Shown: piece after piece, positions 1 to 6,667 of the stretch
Position numbering within the stretch: position 1 is the stretch's first letter
Layout of the letters: every line of letters starts with the position of its first letter
Source of the DNA: Pseudomonadota bacterium
Lineage (GTDB): Bacteria > Myxococcota > Polyangia > Polyangiales > Polyangiaceae
Length of the DNA: 11,328 nucleotides
Assembly (NCBI GenBank): GCA_023419055.1
Contig: JAEZYO010000513.1
Coordinates: 1 to 11,328, forward strand
Direction of reading: 5' to 3'
Translations under genes and position numbers: made by a program
Notes under the pieces: generated by a model
What the model was told of the DNA's origin: nothing
What the model saw: the letters and a program-made list of their open reading frames with translations, nothing else
The model's database searches: none

Positions 1-1
1 G

Positions 2-622
2 GACGATGGTTTGAAGGCGGCCGTCAAGCGCGCGGGGGACGTCCTCTCCGACGCCGATCTCCTGAAAGCCGTTCAGAAGCTGCAAATGGATCCGGCGGCG
101 CGGCACCTGGTCGACTGGTTCGGCGAAGACGCCGTGGTCGCGCTCGCGAAGAGTGACGCCGCCGGTGCCGAGCGCCAGATCCTCCAGAATTTGAGCCTCG
201 AGCAGCGCGCCGCCCAGTTCGTCGCCGAGCGGGGCGCGGCGGGACAAAAGGTGGTCGTCAACATCGGCGGTGCTGGCGCCGCGCACGAGCCCGCAGGTGC
301 GATCAACCTGAACCCGAATCGCGTCGCCGCGCGCAAAGACATCCCCTCGCACGTCCGGGCGCCCGGAGAGCTCGTCGGGGAAGTCTTTCCGGCGAACAGC
401 ATCGACCAAGCCGTCGCTTACGGCTTGCCGCACGATGTGATCGATTGGGGGCGAGTCGCTCGCGGCTTGAGCCGCGCGATGCGCCCCGGAGGCAAGGTCG
501 AGCTGAACCTGCGCTGGCCGGCGCCGCACGAGATTCAGAAGATGCGCGCCGCGTTCGAGAGCGCGGGCTTCGAGATCGTCGAGTCTCTGGCGAAGGACAT
601 CGTGTTCAAGGCTAAGAAATAG
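2..622 (+). CDS. C-terminal part of a large protein ending in a degenerate methyltransferase-like domain (5' partial)
   Basis: The reading frame is open to the left edge, so this is the 3' end of a longer gene. The TTG at 11 is probably an internal Leu codon rather than a start, and residue numbers below count from it. Residues about 12-75 are charged and helical. From about 80 there is a run resembling the first strand and glycine loop of a class I SAM methyltransferase (VVVNIGGAGAAHEP, 80-93). Near 158-190, MRPGG is followed by an amphipathic helix and AGFEIVE, the usual end of that fold. The canonical acidic SAM-binding residue after the glycine loop is not evident, and the middle of the fold looks shortened. 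From memory, such tails occur on large DUF4157-type proteins linked to extracellular contractile injection systems in myxobacteria and actinobacteria, which would make this an effector or toxin tip. The missing N-terminus prevents confirmation. The next gene starts 5 bp downstream and is probably co-transcribed. Confidence 0.72.
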   Translation, partial: DDGLKAAVKRAGDVLSDADLLKAVQKLQMDPAARHLVDWFGEDAVVALAKSDAAGAERQILQNLSLEQRAAQFVAERGAAGQKVVVNIGGAGAAHEPAGAINLNPNRVAARKDIPSHVRAPGELVGEVFPANSIDQAVAYGLPHDVIDWGRVARGLSRAMRPGGKVELNLRWPAPHEIQKMRAAFESAGFEIVESLAKDIVFKAKK

Positions 623-627
623 GTCCG

Positions 628-1455
628 ATGCATTATCCCCAGGTCACGGCTCTCGTACTCGGCAGCGCTCCACAGTCCAACGTGTTCGGAGCGCTCGCCG
701 GCAACTTCATCCAGAGCATCGGCTGCGCGCGCGCGCGAGTGACTCTCGGTCTCCGGCAAGGTTCATCGAGCGGCAACACCAGCGCGGCGTTCGTCACCGA
801 CGCGAGGGACAGCGAAGACACCTGGTTCGGTTTGTTCGTCGGGCAGGACGACGACGAGCGCTCCCTCTTCGCTTCCGCGGCAGCCGCCTTGGCTTGCCAT
901 GGAGCCGTCTCGACGCTGTCGACGGCGCCGGAAACCGGCGTGCAGCAGCTCATCGAGGTCGCGCATCAGGCGATCACCCTGCTGGAAAAGGAAAGCGTGC
1001 CAGCCGGGCTCGAGCTCGGCTCGAACTTCGCGGGCGCCACCACGCGGCTTGCGGGGCTCGCCGTGTCGGGCTGCATCGGGCGCCTCTCCGCGAGTGGTTT
1101 CGAGCTCATTCGCCTGGGGGCGTGCGCGGTGCTGAATCTCGAAACGGGCTCGCCGCTCATCGACGCCGATCTGATGCTGCAGGGCATGCCCAACCGTTAT
1201 TTGGCGCCGTACCAGAGCGGCTTCGGGCTCCCCGACCCGAAGCTGCGGAAGACGGACGTGCTCGTCACGTCACCGGAGGGGCCCGTCTGCGCGTGCAGCC
1301 TGCAGCTCCAGGAAGTGCTGCTCTCGGAGGAGGGGCGCCATGCGTTCGAAGCAGCCAGGGCAGCGTCGGATTGGGCTCTTCTCGACTCGGCGCTGGCTGC
1401 GACCACCGGAACGAGCAGCTGTGCTTTCCTGGTCGTCGATCCCCGCGCCCGCTGA
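628..1455 (+). CDS. Hypothetical protein, possible degenerate PP2C-like fold
   Basis: This is a 275-residue soluble protein with no signal peptide or membrane segment, and I do not recognise it by family name. The order of blocks recalls a PP2C Ser/Thr phosphatase: GNTSAAFVTD (49-58) where PP2C has its NxD block, FGLFVGQDDDERSLFAS (67-83) where PP2C has VaDGMGG...AS, GATTRLAGLAVSG (136-148) for the GaTa strand, and DVLVTSPEG (210-218) for the cSDG block. It ends in a hydrophobic strand, CAFLVVD (265-271). Most metal-coordinating aspartates and the DGMGG glycines are replaced, so phosphatase activity is unlikely if this reading is right. The ATG lies 5 bp after the preceding stop with only a weak upstream AGG, suggesting translational coupling. 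Position beside a possible effector makes a partner, chaperone or immunity role conceivable, but nothing proves it. I am confident it is a real gene and unsure of the fold. Confidence 0.75.
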   Translation: MHYPQVTALVLGSAPQSNVFGALAGNFIQSIGCARARVTLGLRQGSSSGNTSAAFVTDARDSEDTWFGLFVGQDDDERSLFASAAAALACHGAVSTLSTAPETGVQQLIEVAHQAITLLEKESVPAGLELGSNFAGATTRLAGLAVSGCIGRLSASGFELIRLGACAVLNLETGSPLIDADLMLQGMPNRYLAPYQSGFGLPDPKLRKTDVLVTSPEGPVCACSLQLQEVLLSEEGRHAFEAARAASDWALLDSALAATTGTSSCAFLVVDPRAR

Positions 1456-1510
1456 TCCAGCTTGCGGGCAAGGCTCGTGCGCCGAGCCGATGATTTCCGC
1501 AGTGCCCCCC

Positions 1511-2167
1511 ATGAACGTCGCGCTCTTGATCTTCACGGATGGTCGCAAGGAATGCCTGCAAAGAACAGCTGCGTCCGCCGAGGCGCGCTTGGTCGGGACC
1601 ATCCAGAGTCGCATCGTCGTCAATGACTCGGGCGACCGCCGGTACGCGGCCTGGCTCGATGCGGCTTTTCCACGATACGAGCGGATCCACCACGCCGAGC
1701 GGCGCGGCTTTTGTGGCGCGGTTCAGAGCGGCTGGGCCAGCGTTCCGAGCGACACCGACTACGTCGTGCACCTCGAGGACGACTTTCTCTTCAATGAGCC
1801 CGTCGAGCTCGCGAACGTGATCGCGGTGCTCGAAGCGCACCCTCACCTGGCTCAGATGGCGCTCCGGCGCCAGGCGCTCGGGCGTGAAGTCGCGTTCGGC
1901 GGGTTCGTCGAGCAGTTCTCCGAGAGCTACACGGAGACGAGCTGGAACGGCTTTCACTGGTTCGAGCATCAGCGCTTCTTCACGACGAACCCCTGCGTGT
2001 ACCCGCGCCGGATCCTGGAGCTCGGCTGGCCCGGGCCTCCGGAGTGTGAGGGACACTTCGGCTTTCGCCTCTGGCCTGCGGGATACAAGTGCGCCTTCTG
2101 GGGCAAAAAATCCGATGCGCCCAAGGTCCATCACATCGGCAAGCACCGCGTCGGCACCGGCTACTGA
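1511..2167 (+). CDS. GT2-like glycosyltransferase (small, GT-A fold)
   Basis: A predicted 218-residue cytoplasmic enzyme that transfers a sugar from a nucleotide-sugar donor; the acceptor is unknown. It opens with a beta strand and the motif DGRKECLQRT (10-19), then VVNDSGD (36-42), which corresponds to the nucleotide-binding strand. HAERRGFCGAVQSGW (61-75) precedes the metal-binding DxD-type motif HLEDDFLF (87-94). The C-terminal half carries QMALRRQ (115-121), FFTTNPCVYPRRI (156-168), an E-x-E acidic site (CEGHFGF, 179-185) and the closing HHIGKHRVGTGY (207-218). These look like a compact family of about 200-250 residues found in bacteria and, to my recollection, in some actinobacteriophages. 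An in-frame ATG at 1490 would add seven residues. I prefer 1511 because the conserved strand begins there, but neither start has a good Shine-Dalgarno. It follows the upstream gene by 55 bp and converges on the next gene with a 12-bp gap. Confidence 0.85.
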   Translation: MNVALLIFTDGRKECLQRTAASAEARLVGTIQSRIVVNDSGDRRYAAWLDAAFPRYERIHHAERRGFCGAVQSGWASVPSDTDYVVHLEDDFLFNEPVELANVIAVLEAHPHLAQMALRRQALGREVAFGGFVEQFSESYTETSWNGFHWFEHQRFFTTNPCVYPRRILELGWPGPPECEGHFGFRLWPAGYKCAFWGKKSDAPKVHHIGKHRVGTGY

Positions 2168-2179
2168 GCGGTCAGTCCG

Positions 2180-2989
2180 CTACCGAGCGATCACAGCGTA
2201 CGGATCGTGCACCAGCTCTCGCTCGGGCTCGGCGTGGTGAAACCATCGCTCCCAGACCGCTCGCAGCGCGTCTTCCCCACCCTGCTCCAGGATCTGGCCG
2301 TAGTCTCGCCAGTGCGCACCCTGATCGCGAGGCAGCTCGGGGGCCGAGTCGTACGCTGCCTTTCCGTTCCTGGCCTTGCGGACGAAATGCTCGAAGCTCC
2401 GGTAGGGGTAGTGACGCACGACCAGGCCGGCCACGGCGCGCGCCGCGAACTTGAAACTAGCACTGTGGTTGCCTTGCTGGATGACGAGGCTCTGGTGCCA
2501 GCGCACCGCCACCTTCGGCAACCGCCCGGGTGGTTCGTGGCGCCACTGCAGGCGACGAAACGGCGAAGGCTCCGCGGGGTCGTCCCGGCTCGACGAAAAG
2601 TAGTTGAAGAGCCGAGCGTGGACGACGTGGTGATGGCGGCTGATCCGCGCGAAGAAGGTCGCCAGGGTGGAGCCGTCAGCGGGGTGCCAGAGCTCGTCGG
2701 CGTCGAAGGGAACGATGAAGGTCGCGCCGCGCGCTGCTGCGCGGGCGGCGAGGGCGGTCATCTTGCGGCTCTGGTAGTAGCCTGGCTCGGGGTCGTCGAC
2801 GATGTCGATCTCGATGCTGCGCTTCTTCCGTAGCTCGGCCGCGGTGCTTTCGAGGCGCTCCCGGGTGCGATCGGTGGAGCGATTGTCGGCCACGATGATC
2901 CCGTGCACGCCTTGAGCCTCGAGGTGACCGAGGACGCCCTCCACGACGTCCTCCTCGTCTTTGAACATCGAGACCGCGAAGACGCTCAT
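2180..2989 (-). CDS. Glycosyltransferase, GT2/GT92-like, GT-A fold
   Basis: A predicted 269-residue cytoplasmic glycosyltransferase. The N-terminus has the KDEEDVVEGVLGHLEAQGV block (10-28), followed by IIVADNRSTDRTRE (31-44), the usual 'new strand, D-N-x-S-x-D-x-T' nucleotide site. The metal site is PFDADELW (94-101). Downstream are YYQSRKM (71-77), which commonly precedes it in this group, then QQGNHSASF (171-179) and HYPYRSFEHFVRKARNGKAAY (first 20 residues from 193), typical of the 'glycosyl transferase family 2 / GT92' group that acts on surface glycans. Length is normal for the family. Its ATG overlaps the TGA of the upstream tandem-GT gene by four bases (ATGA), so the two form a translationally coupled minus-strand pair. 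Its stop lies 12 bp from the convergent GT at 1511-2167. The acceptor and sugar cannot be told from sequence. Confidence 0.88.
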   Translation of the reverse strand: MSVFAVSMFKDEEDVVEGVLGHLEAQGVHGIIVADNRSTDRTRERLESTAAELRKKRSIEIDIVDDPEPGYYQSRKMTALAARAAARGATFIVPFDADELWHPADGSTLATFFARISRHHHVVHARLFNYFSSSRDDPAEPSPFRRLQWRHEPPGRLPKVAVRWHQSLVIQQGNHSASFKFAARAVAGLVVRHYPYRSFEHFVRKARNGKAAYDSAPELPRDQGAHWRDYGQILEQGGEDALRAVWERWFHHAEPERELVHDPYAVIAR

Positions 2990-4185
2990 CTCGTCGGACC
3001 CGCTCCGTGCAGGCGGCGGATCGCGTCGTAGGTCGCCTTGCGCACCTCCTCGGCCTGGTGGTTACGACTCTTGGGCCGCCGCTGCGCGTGGTAGACGGCG
3101 CGACACTCTCGTATGTCGGCGCCCGCCTTCATGGCGCGGATCCAGAGCTCCCAGTCTTCGAGCATCGGCCACTCCGAGAAGCCGCCTATTTTCTCGAACA
3201 AGGCCTTTCGGACCAGCGCACCGATCACGATGTAGTTGCCGACGAGGAGGTCGCAGGGTGTGAGCCGCAACGGCCCCTGCCGCATCGGGCCCCTGAAGCG
3301 CAGCACGCGCGGGACGCGCACGTCACCGTCTCCGCTCAGGCAGCGCTCGATGTAGTCGGCCGGCAACCGGTCATCGGCGTCCAGAAAGCAGAGCCAATCG
3401 GTCGTCGCCCTCGCAGCTCCCTGGTTGCGCGCCATGGCCAGGGTCTCTCCGTGCTCTCGGATCACCTCGACCGGCACGGACTGCCCGTCGGCGGAGGCAA
3501 CCGCGGTGGTCGCCATTTGATCCCAGATGGCACGATCACCGTACGTCGCGATCACGATGGAGGCGCGGGGCGAACCGTACTTCGGCATTCGTTGCCTCGG
3601 CCTCTCCCACTTCAGGCGGTAGCGGCGAGCGCCGTTCTTGAAGTGAAACGCCTTGTACGGCGTGTCGTTTCCGGGCGAGTGATGCTCGAAGGGCAACGCT
3701 GCGTCCTGAGCCAGGACGCGGAGGCCCATCGCCTGGGCTTGCCGGCACAAGTCGGTTTCCTCCCACGACCAGACGAACTGCTCGTCGAAGCCACGGACTG
3801 CCTCGAAGAAGTCGCGCCGCACGAAGAAGGCCGCGCCGCACACCCAATCTCGTAAACCCCAGCGGCGCACTCGCTCGCGAGGCGTGTCGAAGGACGAACC
3901 AGTAATCACCACCCGCTCGTGCTGCTCGAAGACCGCGCTCACCTGCTCGAGGAACGGACCGTGCACGAGGAGATCGGGATTCAGGAAGCCGAGGATCTCG
4001 GCGCGCCCGAAGCTCGCACCGAGGTTACAACCCTTGGCGAAGCCGCGGTTCTCGACCGTGTTGTCGACCTCGTGAAAAGCGTAACGCTCGGGGCGCTCGT
4101 GCTCCGCGATCTGCGCCTTCAAGCGGGCCGTCTGCTCCAGCGTGGGTTCGTTGTAGTAGACGGTGACCAAGTCGAACTTGAGCAT
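2986..4185 (-). CDS. Tandem two-domain GT2 glycosyltransferase
   Basis: A 399-residue protein with two GT-A/GT2 modules. Module one (about 1-195) is rhamnosyltransferase-like: YYNEP (10-14), NRGFAKGCNLG (46-56), the metal motif FLNPDLLV (67-74), CGAAFFVRR (116-124), and the acidic SWEETDLCRQA (140-150) that normally carries the catalytic base. Module two (about 206-385) has SIVIATYGDR (209-218), METxAMARNQG-like GETLAMARNQGAA (246-258), the clear DxD CFLDADDRLP (266-275), and MLEDWELWIRAMKAG (341-355). Two complete active-site sets suggest a bifunctional enzyme adding two sugars in sequence, as in known tandem-GT polymer synthases, though this is inference. No transmembrane helix is seen, so it is probably cytoplasmic or peripheral. 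A GAGG lies just upstream of the ATG. It is the first gene of a minus-strand pair, sharing a 133-bp divergent intergenic region with the GT at 4319. Confidence 0.9.
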   Translation of the reverse strand: MLKFDLVTVYYNEPTLEQTARLKAQIAEHERPERYAFHEVDNTVENRGFAKGCNLGASFGRAEILGFLNPDLLVHGPFLEQVSAVFEQHERVVITGSSFDTPRERVRRWGLRDWVCGAAFFVRRDFFEAVRGFDEQFVWSWEETDLCRQAQAMGLRVLAQDAALPFEHHSPGNDTPYKAFHFKNGARRYRLKWERPRQRMPKYGSPRASIVIATYGDRAIWDQMATTAVASADGQSVPVEVIREHGETLAMARNQGAARATTDWLCFLDADDRLPADYIERCLSGDGDVRVPRVLRFRGPMRQGPLRLTPCDLLVGNYIVIGALVRKALFEKIGGFSEWPMLEDWELWIRAMKAGADIRECRAVYHAQRRPKSRNHQAEEVRKATYDAIRRLHGAGPTR

Positions 4186-4310
4186 GACCCTCGAGCTTCA
4201 CTGACCGGCTCCGCCGCCCTGCCATTCGCGCCGCACGAAATACCTCAGGGTGTCTTGGTGACGACCTCACGACGGAGGAGGTTGTCGAACAGTGCCCGTA
4301 GTCTAACCTA

Positions 4311-4316
4311 GGAGAG
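4311..4316 (+). promoter_or_regulatory. Ribosome binding site of the GT2 gene at 4319
   Basis: GGAGAG lies two bases before the ATG at 4319. It is one of the few readable Shine-Dalgarno sequences in the window and supports that start, although the spacing is shorter than ideal. Confidence 0.5.
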
Positions 4317-4318
4317 AC

Positions 4319-5101
4319 ATGGACGGGGACCTGAGCGTCATCATACCGACCTATGGGCATATCGACTACGCCGCCGCCGCGCTCGAGAGTTTGTTTCGCT
4401 CGACGCCGAGAGCCTGGGCCTGCCTCGTCGACGACGCCTCGCCTCAGTGGGAATCGCATCACGCGCAGTGGATCGCTCCCCTAGAAGAGCGCTTTCGCGA
4501 TCGGCTGATGGTCATCCGCTACGACGAAAACGGCGGCCTCACTCGCTCCTGGAACCGCGGACTCGCTGAAGCCCGCTCCCACGGCGCGCTCTACACGTGC
4601 TGCACGAACAGTGACGTGCTCTTCACGTCCGGCTGGGAAGCCTCGCTGCTCACCGCCCTCGACACCGACACCTTCGCGCTCCTCGGCCCCCTCTCCAACG
4701 CTCCCGGCAACACGGCGCGCGGACTTCAGGACGTGGGAAGGTACTTCTCCGGTTACCGGGTCACGGACAACCACGACTACCTGGACCGCGTCGCGAGGAT
4801 GCTGAAGCAAAAGCACGAGGGAGCCGTGCTGTCCGCGACGGTGAACGGCTTTTGCATGATGGCGCGCACGGAGCGCTGGTGGTCGGGAGCCTTCGACGAC
4901 GCTCACGTGTTCGACCCGTGCCCGAAGTACCGAATTTCCGGGAACGAGGACGAGCTCCAGCGCCGCTGGCACGCGAGCGGCTGGGCGACGGGCGTCGTGC
5001 CGGCCTCGTTCGTCTTTCACTATCGCGCCGTGACGCGCGGAGATCGCTTCAAGCGCGGCAAATGGTTCCGGCGCCCGGCGGCATCGCGGACACGGGCCTG
5101 A
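4319..5101 (+). CDS. GT2 family glycosyltransferase
   Basis: A 260-residue GT-A enzyme. LSVIIPTYGHIDYAAAALESL (first 20 from residue 5) is a textbook GT2 opening. LVDDASP (36-42) binds the nucleotide, NGGLTRSWNRGLAEAR (71-86) is the conserved helix, and TNSDVLF (96-102) takes the place of the DxD metal motif (N-S-D). FCMMARTE (178-185) leads to the acidic GNEDELQRRW (208-217), the usual catalytic-base region. FHYRAVTRG (233-241) closes the domain. The C-terminal 15 residues are basic, which could help membrane association. The closest general type is the WcaA/rhamnosyltransferase-like GT2 group; donor and acceptor are unknown. It is separated by 7 bp from the methyltransferase gene that follows, so the two form a likely operon in which a transferred sugar may be methylated. 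Confidence 0.9.
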   Translation: MDGDLSVIIPTYGHIDYAAAALESLFRSTPRAWACLVDDASPQWESHHAQWIAPLEERFRDRLMVIRYDENGGLTRSWNRGLAEARSHGALYTCCTNSDVLFTSGWEASLLTALDTDTFALLGPLSNAPGNTARGLQDVGRYFSGYRVTDNHDYLDRVARMLKQKHEGAVLSATVNGFCMMARTERWWSGAFDDAHVFDPCPKYRISGNEDELQRRWHASGWATGVVPASFVFHYRAVTRGDRFKRGKWFRRPAASRTRA

Positions 5102-5108
5102 GCTCGTC

Positions 5109-5678
5109 ATGGCGTTCAACGAGGACTGGTACAGCAACGAACAGCTCGACCTGCTCGTGGCCGCCTACGACCTGGCCCGGCACGTCCCTGGTGACGTGCT
5201 CGAGGTGGGCTGCTGGGAAGGCCGAAGCACGGTCGCGCTCGCTCGAGCGTGCTTCCCGAAGACGCTCGTCGCGATCGACACGTGGGAAGGGAGCTTCGAC
5301 GAGGCGCCGGATCACGTCACGGTGACTCTCGCGCGAGAGCGCGACGTCTACGCGATCTTCCGTGAGAACGTCCGCGAGCTCACGGCGGGCAACGTCTTCC
5401 CGGCCAAGTGCGACTGGCGAACCTTCATGGCGGAGCGCCCCCGCGCGCCCATCGCCTTCTGTCACCTCGACGCGGCGCACGACTACGTTTCGGTGCGGGA
5501 CCAGATTCGTGCCTTGCTGCCGCACATGAGCCCCGGTGGCACGATCTGCGGCGACGACTTCGAGAACGCGGACGCCGGGCGCGAGGATCTCCAAGGAGGC
5601 GTGGAGCGCGCGGTGCGCGAGTGTCTGCCCGCCTTCTCCGCGCACGGCAACTTCTGGCAGTGCAGGATCGTCGAGTAG
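5109..5678 (+). CDS. Class I SAM-dependent methyltransferase (Methyltransf_24/TylF-like)
   Basis: A 189-residue soluble methyltransferase. Motif I is VLEVGCWEGRST (30-41), binding SAM. IDTWEG (56-61) ends strand two with the acidic residue that holds the ribose. HLDAAHDYVSVRDQIRAL (119-136) and PGGTICGDDF (142-151) match the strand 4 and 5 regions of the Methyltransf_24 group, which includes macrocin/TylF-type sugar O-methyltransferases. D121 and D150-D151 are positioned like the divalent-metal ligands of those enzymes. Length is normal for a single-domain member. The gene lies 7 bp after a GT2 gene, so methylation of a sugar hydroxyl on the glycan is the most economical role, for example as a terminal cap. 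Methylation of another small molecule cannot be excluded. The stop is 9 bp from the convergent GT-B gene, with no terminator hairpin visible between them. Confidence 0.88.
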   Translation: MAFNEDWYSNEQLDLLVAAYDLARHVPGDVLEVGCWEGRSTVALARACFPKTLVAIDTWEGSFDEAPDHVTVTLARERDVYAIFRENVRELTAGNVFPAKCDWRTFMAERPRAPIAFCHLDAAHDYVSVRDQIRALLPHMSPGGTICGDDFENADAGREDLQGGVERAVRECLPAFSAHGNFWQCRIVE

Positions 5679-5687
5679 CCCGTCGGG

Positions 5688-6551
5688 TCAGAGCAGCAAC
5701 GCGAGCAGTCGCTCGGCGCGGTGCACCGAGAGGTGTCGCTTCCGGCACGCCTCCCGACCTCGCGCGCCGAGGGCGAGCGTGCGCGCCGGATCGTCGAGCA
5801 GGCGCTTCAACTTCCGAGTGAAGTCGCCGGCGTCATCGAAGAACTCTGCCTCCACGCCGTCCTCGAAGTCTCCCGGGATCACCAGGGGGTGCCGTTGCGA
5901 GAACAGGGCCGCGCCGAAATAGGGCGTCTCCCAGTAGCGGTACGTATCCCAGCCCGCGCCGCGGACCGACACCCCCACTAGCGAGGACGACAGCTGCCGG
6001 TTGTACTCGGCCTTGGCGATGCCCTGGACCTGCATGGGTAAACCGAGCTTGCGGATCTCCTCGGCGATGAGCTCCCGGAAGCCGTCGGTAGGATTGGCTC
6101 GGAAGAAAATCGGGAGATCACGCGGACCTTCCGAGGGCAGCTCCTCCGGGATCGCCGCGAAAGGCAGCGGCACGATGTTCTCGGAGTACTTTCGCTTCTG
6201 ATGGTACTCGCGCTTGGCGTAGAGGGTGGCCTCCGTGAGCTCGCTGCGAATCGCGTCGTCGTCCTCACCGTCGACCAGCGCGACCGGGCGGGAGCAGCGA
6301 CGCCGGTAGTCGCGCGCGATCTCGAAGTCGCTGCGGTTCGAGATCACGAGGCAATCGGCCTCCTCGAGCGGGAAGCGATTTTCAGCGTCGAAGCCGCTGA
6401 AGAGCTGCGGAATCCGGTGATCTCCGTCCGGCGTGGTCCGGTTGTAGCCGAGGTGAACGTTCTCCCGGCCCAGCAAGCGAATCATGCCGTCGGTGACGAT
6501 GTCGATCAGGTAGTCCGGGCTGCCGTGCGAAACCAGCGCGACGCGTGTCAT
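5688..6551 (-). CDS. GT-B glycosyltransferase, CgeB/Glyco_trans_1_2-like
   Basis: A 287-residue protein with a GT-B layout, unlike the GT-A enzymes around it. The N-terminal Rossmann-like half begins RVALVSHGSPDYLIDIV (3-19) and contains ADCLVISNRSD (65-75) and PVALVDGEDDDAIR (89-102). The C-terminal half has LPIFFRANP (146-154) and the donor-site block VRGAGWDTYRYWETPYFGA (196-214). There E208 corresponds to the conserved Glu that contacts the nucleotide-sugar. VIPGDFEDG (224-232), FFDDAGDFTRKLKRLLDDP (237-255) and a final ARGREACRKRHLSVHRAERLL (first 20 from 263) are typical of the DUF3880/CgeB-type group, often linked to spore or surface glycosylation. Lengths of 280-400 are usual, so this is a short member. 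A perfect AGGAGG lies 8 bp upstream of the ATG. The gene is monocistronic and shares a 116-bp divergent gap with the 6668 gene. Confidence 0.86.
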   Translation of the reverse strand: MTRVALVSHGSPDYLIDIVTDGMIRLLGRENVHLGYNRTTPDGDHRIPQLFSGFDAENRFPLEEADCLVISNRSDFEIARDYRRRCSRPVALVDGEDDDAIRSELTEATLYAKREYHQKRKYSENIVPLPFAAIPEELPSEGPRDLPIFFRANPTDGFRELIAEEIRKLGLPMQVQGIAKAEYNRQLSSSLVGVSVRGAGWDTYRYWETPYFGAALFSQRHPLVIPGDFEDGVEAEFFDDAGDFTRKLKRLLDDPARTLALGARGREACRKRHLSVHRAERLLALLL

Positions 6552-6559
6552 CCGAGCCG

Positions 6560-6565
6560 CCTCCT
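6560..6565 (-). promoter_or_regulatory. Strong Shine-Dalgarno of the GT-B gene
   Basis: On the minus strand AGGAGG lies 8 bases before the ATG at 6551. It is the best ribosome binding site in the window and fixes that start. Confidence 0.75.
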
Positions 6566-6667
6566 GCCTTCGGAGATATCACGTCACCCTCGACGGTAGC
6601 GCGACGATCTCGGTCGCTTGTGGCGCGGGGCTCGGCCACGTAGGCTCGCGCTCAGGCGCCCGAAGCG

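Noticed and set aside
725..737. GCGCGC run within the 628 gene
   Set aside because: A short dinucleotide run expected in GC-rich coding DNA; it keeps the reading frame and shows no repeat-unit structure.
1265..2146. 293-residue minus-strand ORF opposite the small GT gene
   Set aside because: Its translation is Arg/Pro/Ala-rich with no recognisable motif, and the plus strand carries clear GT motifs. It is a shadow created by high GC at third positions.
4282..4309. TTGTCG and TAACCT with a 16-bp spacer as a promoter for the 4319 gene
   Set aside because: The matches are weak and transcription would start at about the ATG, leaving no room for the Shine-Dalgarno seen at 4311-4316.
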